Shown here: positions 1 to 7,418 of the stretch, one piece after another | How positions within the stretch are numbered: position 1 is the first letter of the stretch | Layout: each line of letters begins with the position of its first letter | NCBI GenBank assembly: GCA_963753285.1 | Contig: CAVWBT010000008.1 | Coordinates: 1-64,000, forward strand | Source of the DNA: JAHEDH01 sp963753285 | Lineage (GTDB): Bacteria; Actinomycetota; Acidimicrobiia; Spongiisociales; ZC4RG35 | Reading direction: 5' to 3' | DNA: 64,000 nt | Notes under the pieces: generated by a model | Told to the model about the DNA's origin: nothing | Database searches by the model: none | Seen by the model: the letters and a program-made list of their open reading frames with translations, nothing else | Translations under genes and position numbers: made by a program

Positions 1-193
1 GGTGGTGGTGAGTGGGAGACCGTGTCGTTCGACCGTGACGTGCGTGTCGCCCGACGAACGGTGTTTGTTTGGTTGTTATCAGCCAGTCTCGGACACGTTG
101 AACGGAATGTCACTCGCCCAATGCGCCAACATGCTTACCAGATGCGTCAGTTCCGGGGCGGACTCACCGCCATGAACTCCTCTGGTGCCGTGG

Positions 194-1201
194 CTAGACC
201 GATGGACGCGCCTCGGCGCGCCATGTCTCGGGCGTCGTGCCCGTCCATCGGTGGAACGCGCGGTACAACGAGTTCGGGTCGTTGAAGCCGAGCAGGAAGC
301 CGACTTCCGTCGCGCTCAGGTCGGTCGACCCGAAGTAGTGGAGGGCCAGTCGCTCCCGGGTCTGGTTCAAGATCCCTACCCAGCTCGTGCCCTCTGACGC
401 CAGGCGTCGTTGCAGGGTGCGGCCACCAATACCGAGTTCCTTCGAAACATCGGCCATTCGGCTCCTTCCGCTGGGGAGAAGCCCAAGCAGCGCCTCCTCG
501 ACTTCCTCTGTGGTGGAGCGCCGCGCGCCGGCTTCGGCCATGCGTCTCCGCAGACCGGGCTCGAACGTCTGCCACATCTCTTCGTTGTGAGTGAGGAACG
601 GTCGACTTGCGTCCAAGGCGTCGAACATGACAGCCCAAGCTCCATCCTCGACGATCGGACACCCGAAGAACTCCTCGCATCCGCCCAGGTCATCCGCTGG
701 CGCGGCGACCGTGACGCGCCTCGGCACGACCTCAAAGCGAGTCGCACGCCGAGCGAGCGCGACTATGAAGGCCAACTGGGAGAGGCCCAACGCTCGAGCG
801 AGATCGGGTCGGTGCTTGCACCGGTATCGGACGCTCGTCTGATCAGCCTCAACCTCGACATCGAGGGCGAACGGGCCGACGAGCCGCATGTGCTCACTGA
901 GTCGGCAAAGGGCGGCATTGAGGTCCTGCGAACAGATGGCTGCAAAGTAGGCGGGGTCGAACAGCTCCGCCGACAGGATCTGGCCGCCCCGCACCGCGAC
1001 CGTTGGATCCCCCGCCTCTTCGTCAACTGCATCGAAGATTGCGTAGTAGTCGTCGACCGAGATCCAAGACCCTTCCCCTTCGAAGAGGCTTGGAGGCTGC
1101 TGTGCACGACCCAGGACTGCGCGCTCATCCAACCCCAGGTCCCGCAGCACGATGCGCCACGGCTGTCCGACGTACACGGACTTGGTGTGTTCGCTCCTCA
1201 A
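194..1201 (-). CDS. AraC family transcriptional regulator
   Basis: A 335-residue DNA-binding regulator. The first two thirds (about residues 15-215) look like the arabinose-binding/dimerisation-type sensor region of OruR-like AraC proteins. The last 100 residues are an AraC double helix-turn-helix: the first reading helix carries IGGRTLQRRL, and the second ends with the family signature FNDPNSLYRAFHRWTG. Length matches the family. The ligand is unknown and the neighbours (a kinase remnant and a tRNA array) do not name a target; regulators of this subclass often act on nearby catabolic genes. The 193 bases before it, at the window edge, hold no gene I can support. Confidence 0.9.
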   Translation of the reverse strand: MRSEHTKSVYVGQPWRIVLRDLGLDERAVLGRAQQPPSLFEGEGSWISVDDYYAIFDAVDEEAGDPTVAVRGGQILSAELFDPAYFAAICSQDLNAALCRLSEHMRLVGPFALDVEVEADQTSVRYRCKHRPDLARALGLSQLAFIVALARRATRFEVVPRRVTVAAPADDLGGCEEFFGCPIVEDGAWAVMFDALDASRPFLTHNEEMWQTFEPGLRRRMAEAGARRSTTEEVEEALLGLLPSGRSRMADVSKELGIGGRTLQRRLASEGTSWVGILNQTRERLALHYFGSTDLSATEVGFLLGFNDPNSLYRAFHRWTGTTPETWRAEARPSV

Positions 1202-1275
1202 GACCGTCCTCGTAATGCCGGTGTCGTGCGCCTTGCCTTAGGAAGGGTAAATCCCTGGACCAAGAGAATCACCGT

Positions 1276-1470
1276 TCATGGCCACACCGACGGCAGCCGA
1301 AGCGTCACTCTGGTCCCCGTGCCAACGGCGCTGTCTAGTTCCACGGTGCCGCCGTGACGTTCCACGATCGATCGGACGATGGAGAGACCGAGGCCGCTGC
1401 CCGGCGTGGTGCGGTCCGGACTGGCCTGGTAGAACCGCTCGAACGAAACGTGCGCCGGCGGGCCTGATGC
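1276..1470 (-). pseudogene. Histidine kinase C-terminal remnant (HATPase_c end)
   Basis: Only the last 55-65 residues of a two-component sensor kinase are recognisable. They show FERFYQAS, the ATP-lid glycine box GSGLGLSIVRSIVERHGG and a final strand GTGTRVTLRLP, the usual end of an EnvZ/PhoR-type kinase. Upstream sequence continues open but turns into the tRNA-derived repeat array, and part of the preceding G-box seems to lie in another frame. There is no HisKA domain, no start codon of its own and no partner response regulator. I read it as debris truncated by the events that built the repeat array. Confidence 0.7.
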
Positions 1471-1569
1471 CGACCCGCTCGCGTACGTACCGACCCCGCG
1501 CCTTCCCGCAACGGGCGTTCGTGACTCGAATGCCGAGATCTCTCGGTAGATGAGGGGGATTCTCGGGGT

Positions 1570-2224
1570 GGGCGTTGACGGGCTCGAACCGCCGACCGGG
1601 TTCCTTGCATGAACACAGCCGCTCTCCACAGCTGGAATCGGTGGGCGTTGACGGACTCGAACCGCCGACCGGGTTCCTTGCATGAACACAGCCGCTCTCC
1701 ACAGCTGGAATCGGTGGGCGTTGACGGACTCGAACCGCCGACCTCTTCCTTGCATGAACACAGCCGCTCTCCACAGCTGGAATCGGTGGGCGTTGACGGA
1801 CTCGAACCGCCGACCCGGTTCCTTGCATGAACACAGCCGCTCTCCACAGCTGGAATCGGTGGGCGTTGACGGACTCGAACCGCCGACCCGGTTCCTTGCA
1901 TGAACACAGCCGCTCTCCACAGCTGGAATCGGTGGGCGTTGACGGACTCGAACCGCCGACCTGTTCCTTGCATGAACACAGCCGCTCTCCACAGCTGGAA
2001 TCGGTGGGCGTTGACGGGCTCGAACCGCCGACCGGGTTCCTTGCATGAACACAGCCGCTCTCCACAGCTGGAATCGGTGGGCGTTGACGGGCTCGAACCG
2101 CCGACCGGGTTCCTTGCATGAACACAGCCGCTCTCCACAGCTGGAATCGGTGGGCGTTGACGGGCTCGAACCGCCGACCGGGTTCCTTGCATGAACACAG
2201 CCGCTCTCCACAGCTGGAATCGGT
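1570..2224 (-). repeat. Tandem array of nine 72-73 bp tRNA-Val-derived units
   Basis: Nine head-to-tail units start at 1570, 1643, 1716, 1788, 1861, 1934, 2006, 2079 and 2152 and abut the tRNA-Val gene at 2225. Read on the minus strand, each unit has about 36 bp of its own sequence (containing CAGCTGTGGAGAGCGGC) followed by the 3' half of tRNA-Val: anticodon-loop edge CAAGGAA, variable region, T-arm with GGTTCGAG and the acceptor strand AACGCCC. Units differ in the 5-7 bp after the anticodon stem (four variants) and at one T-loop base. The unit at 1716 matches the tRNA exactly from CAAGGAAG to the end. The 5' acceptor strand is missing, so these are not functional tRNAs. Confidence 0.9.
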
Positions 2225-2296
2225 GGGCGTTGACGGGCTCGAACCGCCGACCTCTTCCTTGTAAGGGAAGCGCTCTCCCAACTGAGCTAAACGCCC
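2225..2296 (-). tRNA. tRNA-Val (anticodon TAC)
   Basis: On the minus strand the 72 bases fold as a complete cloverleaf. The acceptor stem pairs GGGCGTT with AACGCCC, the D-arm is GCTC...GAGC, the anticodon stem is CTTCC/GGAAG around loop CTTACAA (anticodon TAC at 2263-2261), and the T-arm is GGCGG/CCGTC with loop TTCGAGC. Position 73 is A; the CCA end is not fully encoded (ACCG follows). The 3' end runs directly into the tRNA-derived repeat array. Confidence 0.96.
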
Positions 2297-2462
2297 GAGG
2301 CGACCGAAACGGTAGCGCTTGTCGGCCTCCGCTCCCAGGCCTGTTCGCTGGTAGTGCAACGCGGGTGTCTGATCCCTTCGACACGCGAAGAACTGTCCTC
2401 AACTTCGCTCGGCTCTCGACCGATAGCAGAAAAACAGCCCAGGGGAAGTCAGGAAACAGCGA

Positions 2463-3389
2463 ATGACGTCGAGGAAGATGAATGCGTGGGACGCCGGCGA
2501 CGAGGCCGTCAAGCGCTATCTCGATGGGATCGGGACCTACGAACTGCTCACAGCCGAAGACGAGGTCATGCTGGCGAAGCGGATCGAAGCCGGGACCATC
2601 GCAGCCGAGATGCTCTCGAACGAAGATCTCTCGAAGAAGGAGCGCACCCGCCTCGAGCTGCAAGTGGACCGCGGCCTCGCCGCCCGACGCAGATTCATCC
2701 AGGCGAACCTCCGACTGGTCGTTTCGATCGCCAAGCGCTATCAGCATGCGGGCCTGCCGTTCCTCGATCTGATCCAAGAGGGAAACCTGGGACTCATCCG
2801 CGCGGTCGAGAAGTTCGAGTACCGCAAGGGGTTCAAGTTCTCCACCTATGCGACATGGTGGATTCGCCAGGCGATCAGCCGGGCGATCGCTGACAAGAGT
2901 CGGACCATTCGCGTCCCGGTCCACATGATGGACACCATCAACCAGGTCTACGCATCCGAGAACGAACTGGTGAAGCGACTCGGTCGCACTCCGACGCTGG
3001 AGGAGATCGCCGAGGAAGCCGGCCTGACGCTGACCAAGGTCAAGGACGCCAAGCGTGTCGCCCCCGAACCCGTGTCGATCCACCAGCCGGTGGGCGACGA
3101 AACCGCCACGCTCGGCGACTTCATCGAGGATGTCGACGCCATGGATCCCTTCGAGGTGGCGTTGCTCGCTTCCCGGATCAACGAACTGGGTGTCGTGATG
3201 GCCGAACTCAACGACCGGGAGCGTGATGTGATCATCATGCGCTACGGACTCGGCGACATCGAGCCGAGGACGCTCGATGACGTGGGACGGCACTTCAACG
3301 TGACTCGCGAGCGCATCCGCCAGATCGAGCACAAGGCGATCGCCAAGATGCGGAAACCGGGCACATTGCTGTCGAGCATCCAGCGCTGA
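2463..3389 (+). CDS. RNA polymerase sigma factor, RpoD/SigA family
   Basis: A 308-residue sigma-70 factor without the long acidic N-terminus (region 1.1) of large RpoD proteins. Region 1.2 is near residues 12-40. Core regions 2.1-2.4 include FSTYATWWIRQAISRAI (-10 recognition and melting), region 3 starts RTIRVPVHMMD, and region 4.2 has LDDVGRHFNVTRERIRQIEH (-35 recognition helix). It directs RNA polymerase to promoters; size and sequence fit either the primary factor of a compact actinobacterium or a closely related group-2 factor. The start follows AGGAAACAGCGA. It stands alone, followed by a hairpin at 3404. Confidence 0.93.
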   Translation: MTSRKMNAWDAGDEAVKRYLDGIGTYELLTAEDEVMLAKRIEAGTIAAEMLSNEDLSKKERTRLELQVDRGLAARRRFIQANLRLVVSIAKRYQHAGLPFLDLIQEGNLGLIRAVEKFEYRKGFKFSTYATWWIRQAISRAIADKSRTIRVPVHMMDTINQVYASENELVKRLGRTPTLEEIAEEAGLTLTKVKDAKRVAPEPVSIHQPVGDETATLGDFIEDVDAMDPFEVALLASRINELGVVMAELNDRERDVIIMRYGLGDIEPRTLDDVGRHFNVTRERIRQIEHKAIAKMRKPGTLLSSIQR

Positions 3390-3403
3390 ACCCCAGACGC
3401 GAC

Positions 3404-3444
3404 TGATCGCCGACCCGGACCTCGCGGTCTCGAGCCGGCGATCA
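3404..3444. terminator. Hairpin between convergent sigma factor and whiB genes
   Basis: Perfect 9-bp arms TGATCGCCG (3404-3412) and CGGCGATCA (3436-3444) enclose a loop that itself contains a small GACC/GGTC stem. It sits between the stop codons of the sigma factor and the WhiB gene and could end transcription from both sides. There is no U-tract, which is common for actinobacterial terminators. Confidence 0.55.
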
Positions 3445-3468
3445 CCTCGAGCTCGCACCCACCGACGC

Positions 3469-3768
3469 TCAGGCCGAGCGAACCAGTTGGTGCAACTCCT
3501 CGAATGTCGCTTCGAGCGGCAGGTTGGCCTCTTCCCGTGACGGACGCCCTCGACCGCGCTTGCGGTAGAAGGGCTGGCCATCCCAGAAGATGACGCCACC
3601 CCACACGCCCCATTCGATCGCTTGATCCAACGCCTCCTGGAGACACAGGATCCTGACTTCACAGCCCATGCAGATCTCTTGAGCAGCCGCCAGTTCGGAC
3701 GGCCTCTCCGAGAAGAACAGGTCGTGTCGACCCGAGTCGATACATCGGCCGTCGTCGTAGATGTTCAT
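3469..3768 (-). CDS. whiB7: WhiB7-like redox/antibiotic-response regulator
   Basis: A 99-residue iron-sulfur transcription factor. The four cluster ligands are C9, C33, C36 and C42 (spacing C-X2-C-X5-C for the last three), followed by the GVWGG turn at about 54-58. After it comes a basic AT-hook stretch RKRGRGRPSR (about 69-78), the DNA-binding tail characteristic of WhiB7. WhiB7 acts with the housekeeping sigma factor to switch on intrinsic antibiotic-resistance genes. I chose the ATG at 3768 because GAGGAG lies 8 nt before it; a longer ORF reaches 3870. The leader contains a small ORF and an intrinsic terminator, as known for whiB7 leaders in mycobacteria and streptomycetes. Confidence 0.85.
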   Translation of the reverse strand: MNIYDDGRCIDSGRHDLFFSERPSELAAAQEICMGCEVRILCLQEALDQAIEWGVWGGVIFWDGQPFYRKRGRGRPSREEANLPLEATFEELHQLVRSA

Positions 3769-3830
3769 GTCGTTGGTCTCCTCGTGTGTCATGTCGTTCA
3801 GTGGTGGGTGTCTCTCGGGGTTCTGCGGCC

Positions 3831-3864
3831 AAAAAAGAAAGCCGCCGGTTGGATCCGGCGGCTT
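3831..3864 (-). terminator. Intrinsic terminator in the whiB7 leader (attenuator)
   Basis: On the minus strand a 10-bp perfect stem, AAGCCGCCGG (3864-3855) with CCGGCGGCTT (3848-3839), has a 6-nt loop and is followed by TCTTTTTT. It lies between the upstream small ORF and whiB7, so it would stop whiB7 transcription unless disrupted. The segment GGCGGC inside the end of the small ORF (3908-3903) can pair with GCCGCC of the 5' arm, giving a plausible antiterminator. Confidence 0.85.
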
Positions 3865-3888
3865 CGACACGTGGTCCTCTACGAGGAG

Positions 3889-4050
3889 TCAACTGAGGTC
3901 GGGCCGCCTTCGGCTCGTGACGAGTGCGCTGGTGACACCAAACGGGTTGGCGGTGCGATGGGCACGCGTCGAGGTCGAGCACGCAGCGATCTGGAGTCCC
4001 GTCATCGGGCTCCAGTTCTTCTCTGGAAGCTGGATCATGTGATTGATCAT
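3889..4050 (-). CDS. Leader ORF upstream of whiB7 (53 aa, regulatory)
   Basis: A 53-codon reading frame beginning ATG ATC AAT at 4050, preceded by GAAAGG with 9-nt spacing, and ending TGA at 3889, 25 nt before the terminator stem. Its last codons encode SRRRPDLS, with three consecutive arginine codons over the segment that can pair with the terminator arm. In known whiB7 leaders, translation of an upstream ORF promotes termination, and ribosome stalling by antibiotics relieves it. The peptide matches no protein I recognise, consistent with a purely regulatory role. Confidence 0.65.
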   Translation of the reverse strand: MINHMIQLPEKNWSPMTGLQIAACSTSTRAHRTANPFGVTSALVTSRRRPDLS

Positions 4051-4076
4051 CGCCTGCGGCCTTTCGTTGCTGCGAG

Positions 4077-4107
4077 CACCGTATGCATCTCGTGCATACG
4101 GTGTCAA
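4077..4107 (-). promoter_or_regulatory. Promoter with overlapping 11-bp palindrome, upstream of whiB7 leader
   Basis: Minus strand: -35 TTGACA at 4107-4102, an 18-nt spacer, -10 TACGGT at 4083-4078. Perfect inverted repeat arms CACCGTATGCA (4077-4087) and TGCATACGGTG (4093-4103), separated by 5 bp, cover the spacer and both boxes, so a dimeric repressor bound there would block the promoter. The start of transcription would fall near 4071, just before the leader ORF. Confidence 0.65.
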
Positions 4108-4148
4108 GCGATTAACAGTGCATCGGAGGATTCTCGAGATGCTGTCGT

Positions 4149-5630
4149 TCAATGGTCGTGCTGGGGATGCCAGTGGTCGCCTTCACCGGTGATGAGATCG
4201 TCGGCGGCCTCCGGTCCCCACGAGCCGGCCTCGTACGTCTCGGGCTGTGAATCCGGCTCGATGATCGGCTCGAGGATCCGCCACGCCTCCTCTGCTTCGT
4301 CCGCTCTCACGAAGAGCGTCTGGTCGCCGACCAGGAAGTCCACGACGAGGGTCTCGTATGCGTCCGGGAGGTCACTGAACACGTCTCCGTAGCGGAAGGA
4401 CAGCGATTGCGGCGTCAGCTCCATGCCTTCGCCGGGGATCTTCACGTCGAATCGGAGATCGAAGCCCTCGTCTGGCTGCAGCGTGATGTACATGACGTTG
4501 GCATGCACCCGACACGCTCCTTCGCCGTCGAAGAGATACACCGGTGGGCGCTTGAACCTGACGACGACTTGCGTCAGCCGCTCCGGCATGCGTTTTCCGG
4601 CCCTCAGATAGAACGGGACGCCGCGCCAGCGCCAGTTGTCGATGCAGACTCGAAGGGCTGCGTACGTCTCGGTCTTCGAGTCGCCCTCGATGCCGTCCTC
4701 GTCCCGATATCCCGGGACGGCCTCACCGTCGGACGTGCCCGCGGCATACTGCCCTCGCACGACGCCATCGGGTTTCATCGGGTAGATCGACCGGAGCACC
4801 TTCACCTTCTCGTCGCGGATCGCCCGGGGGTCGAAGCGGACCGGTGGCTCCATCGCCATCAACGCCATCACCTGGAAGACGTGGTTCTGCACGACGTCGC
4901 GGATCATCCCGGACCGGTCGAAGTATCCGGCACGTCCCTCCAACCCCAGTGTCTCGGCGACGGTGATCTCGACCGAATCGATGCGGTCCCGGTTCCACGA
5001 GGACTCGAAGATCGGGTTGGCGAACCTGAACACCAAGATGTTCTGGACGGTCTCCTTGGCCAGATAGTGGTCGATTCGGTAGATCTGGGACTCGTCGAAC
5101 CACTGGTGCAGCAACTGATTGAGCTCTCGAGCCGATTCGAGATCGATGCCGAAGGGCTTCTCGACGACGACCCTCGTCCAGCCATCCGACTCGTGTAGCC
5201 CGACCGAGGCGAGGCCGTTGATCGTGCCGTCGAACACCGACGGCGGAATCGCCAGATAGAAGGCTCGATTCCCGGGGAGGCCGGCTGCGGATTCGAGATC
5301 GTCGATCCGGCTCTTCAGGACATCGAATCCCTCCTTGATGGACAGATAGGAGATCACGTCGCCGCACCATGCGCTCGCCTCGTCCGAATCGACGCCGGAC
5401 TCGGTCAACGCCTGACGGGCGATGTCGCGGTACTCGTCGTCGCTCAGCGAACTGGTCGCAACCCCGAGGACGCGAGTGGTGTCGTCGAAGTTGCGCCGCT
5501 TCATCAGTGAGTAGAGGGCGGGAATCAGTTTGCGTTTGGCGAGATCGCCGGTGGCCCCGAACAGGACCAGCAGATGTGGTTCGATGTCGACGGTGGCGGC
5601 AGCCGGCTGCGGTGAGATCCTCGACGTCAC
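4149..5630 (-). CDS. zwf: Glucose-6-phosphate 1-dehydrogenase
   Basis: Oxidises glucose 6-phosphate to 6-phosphogluconolactone with NAD(P)+, the entry step of the oxidative pentose phosphate pathway. The 493-residue length is normal. The nucleotide-binding loop GATGDLAKRK is at about 25-34, the active-site signature RIDHYLAKETVQN near 180, and the conserved dimer/substrate segment continues with RFANPIFESSWNRD. The start is GTG at 5630, overlapping the pgi stop by the 4 bases GTGA, so the two genes are translationally coupled. Sharing an operon with pgi places both at the glucose-6-phosphate branch point. Confidence 0.96.
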   Translation of the reverse strand: MTSRISPQPAAATVDIEPHLLVLFGATGDLAKRKLIPALYSLMKRRNFDDTTRVLGVATSSLSDDEYRDIARQALTESGVDSDEASAWCGDVISYLSIKEGFDVLKSRIDDLESAAGLPGNRAFYLAIPPSVFDGTINGLASVGLHESDGWTRVVVEKPFGIDLESARELNQLLHQWFDESQIYRIDHYLAKETVQNILVFRFANPIFESSWNRDRIDSVEITVAETLGLEGRAGYFDRSGMIRDVVQNHVFQVMALMAMEPPVRFDPRAIRDEKVKVLRSIYPMKPDGVVRGQYAAGTSDGEAVPGYRDEDGIEGDSKTETYAALRVCIDNWRWRGVPFYLRAGKRMPERLTQVVVRFKRPPVYLFDGEGACRVHANVMYITLQPDEGFDLRFDVKIPGEGMELTPQSLSFRYGDVFSDLPDAYETLVVDFLVGDQTLFVRADEAEEAWRILEPIIEPDSQPETYEAGSWGPEAADDLITGEGDHWHPQHDH

Positions 5631-7216
5631 GACAGCGCCGCGATCAGGGAACGGACCGTGCCTGCAGGGTCGGAGCCGACATCGATTCGCACCACTTCGC
5701 GTCCGGCTTCGATCAGAGCCGCACGATCTCCGGCGGACTGAGCCGCAATGATCTCGTCGAAGGTGTTGTCCGTCTCCGGAATCGCCAGCGCTGCGCCAGG
5801 CTCGTCGACCAGCTGGACGAATGCACCTCCTTCCGGTCCGCCTTTGTGCAACTGGCCGGTGGAGTGCAGGAATCGGGGTCCCCATCCCGCCGTGGTCGCC
5901 ACACCGGTCCTCGACCTGACAGCCGTCCGAAGCTCCGTGATCGCAGACCACAACTCGCCATCGGGAGGCAGGTATGCGTGAACACCGAAGTAGCCACCTG
6001 ACTCGAGACCGTCGACGAGTTGCACGAGGGCAGCCTCGGCGTCGGCACCTGTCAACGTCCCGACCGATCCGAGGTCGAGGTCGCCGGACATCGCCTTGCG
6101 TGCGAAGTCCTTGGCTGCCTCCACGTTCGGCTGGTTGAAGGGGTGGACCCCGAGTACTGCCCCTGCCACGGCGGTGAACCCCTCGGCCCTGAGCATCTCG
6201 TATCCCAGTGCGCTCTCGGTGGGAAGCTCGAACCCGATCACGGGAAAGCCTGCCTTGGACAGCCGTTCGAGATCGGGAGCGTGTTCGCCGCGGAGTTGGT
6301 ACGACAGGAACACCCGATCGTTCCCGTACACCGACGGATCACCGATCGGCTCGTCCGCGACCGGCACGATCCCCCTGCCGTCCTTGCCGAGGCTCTCGGC
6401 GATCAGCTGCTCCATCCAGGCTGGAAACGCTTCGAGGCTCGGCGAGGTGAGAATCGTCAGCTTGTCACGGCCCGCTTTGGCTGCCTCACCGAGGGCGATC
6501 CCGAGCCCTGCCACCGGGTCGCGGTTGGCGTTCGGATCCGCCTGCGCGGCCAGACGGCCGGCGGCGTCGAGCAAGGCCTCGACATCGACACCCATGAGTG
6601 CGGCGGGCACGAGCCCGAAATGGGTCAGCGCCGAGAACCGACCGCCGACATCGGGGTTTGCTTCGAACACGGCGTGGAATCCCCTGTCCCGCCCGAGCGT
6701 GGCGAGCTTCGATCCGGGATCGGTCACGGCGATGAACCGGCCGCCGTCTCCCCCGGTTGCTGCCCAGAAGTAGCGAAAGAACGACATCGTCTCGAGCGTG
6801 GTTCCGGACTTCGAGGAGATGACGAACGTGGTCCGCCGCGGATCGACCTTCGACTCGACCGCCAACACCGCTCCTGGATGCGTCGAATCGAGCACGAGCA
6901 ACTCCGGGAAGCCCTCGGCCGGCCCGAACACGGCGGAGAATACGTCTGGTGCGAGGCTCGACCCACCCATGCCGCACAGGACGACATGGTCGCTTCGAGC
7001 GGCGACCTCGCCGGCAACCCGACCGATTTCGGCCAGCGCCGGCCGCATCGTGTCGTGCAGATCGAGCCACCCGAGCCTGTTTGCGAGCTCGGGGGTGTCC
7101 GGATCATCCGACCAGATGGTGGGGTCGCCGCTCCAGAAGCGGTCGACCATTCCCCGTTGGGTCCAGGTGGCGGTGGTGGCGTTGACTGCGGGAGCCGTGA
7201 GCGAGGTGATGTCCAT
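5627..7216 (-). CDS. pgi: Glucose-6-phosphate isomerase
   Basis: Interconverts glucose 6-phosphate and fructose 6-phosphate. The 529-residue protein has two SIS-type sugar-isomerase domains: GMGGSSLAPDVF near residue 80 and the phosphate-binding SKSGTTLET near 130. It resembles the isomerase half of the fused transaldolase/phosphoglucose isomerase proteins of actinobacteria rather than the E. coli type; no transaldolase part is present. ATG at 7216 is the natural start, although the frame stays open upstream. There is no clear ribosome site, so it may be leaderless. It is the first gene of a pgi-zwf operon, divergent from the amidohydrolase. Confidence 0.93.
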   Translation of the reverse strand: MDITSLTAPAVNATTATWTQRGMVDRFWSGDPTIWSDDPDTPELANRLGWLDLHDTMRPALAEIGRVAGEVAARSDHVVLCGMGGSSLAPDVFSAVFGPAEGFPELLVLDSTHPGAVLAVESKVDPRRTTFVISSKSGTTLETMSFFRYFWAATGGDGGRFIAVTDPGSKLATLGRDRGFHAVFEANPDVGGRFSALTHFGLVPAALMGVDVEALLDAAGRLAAQADPNANRDPVAGLGIALGEAAKAGRDKLTILTSPSLEAFPAWMEQLIAESLGKDGRGIVPVADEPIGDPSVYGNDRVFLSYQLRGEHAPDLERLSKAGFPVIGFELPTESALGYEMLRAEGFTAVAGAVLGVHPFNQPNVEAAKDFARKAMSGDLDLGSVGTLTGADAEAALVQLVDGLESGGYFGVHAYLPPDGELWSAITELRTAVRSRTGVATTAGWGPRFLHSTGQLHKGGPEGGAFVQLVDEPGAALAIPETDNTFDEIIAAQSAGDRAALIEAGREVVRIDVGSDPAGTVRSLIAALS

Positions 7217-7418
7217 ACAGACGAGTATGGCAAAGGTGGCTGCGTTCCGAGCAGCCGACCCTCTCCTCAGCTGTGCGCCGGCCGGGCGGCCACGAGGGCG
7301 AATGGCCATGTGTGCGATGACCGGATCCGGCTTCATGAGACGGCGGGCGCTGCGCTCAGACGATTCGCAGGAGGCCGCGGATCCAAGATCGAAGGATCCT
7401 GCCGGTAGATTCCCGCCG

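Noticed and set aside
1..193. Gene end entering from the left edge
   Set aside because: The open frames there show no recognisable domain and no consistent codon bias.
1570..2296. Open reading frames of up to 373 codons in the tandem array, and a possible CRISPR array
   Set aside because: The 73-bp period shifts the frame each unit, so the long frames are repeat artefacts. Units are contiguous without unique spacers, which excludes CRISPR.
1238..3662. Long minus-strand frames antisense to the sigma factor
   Set aside because: Shadow frames of the sigma gene and the repeat array.
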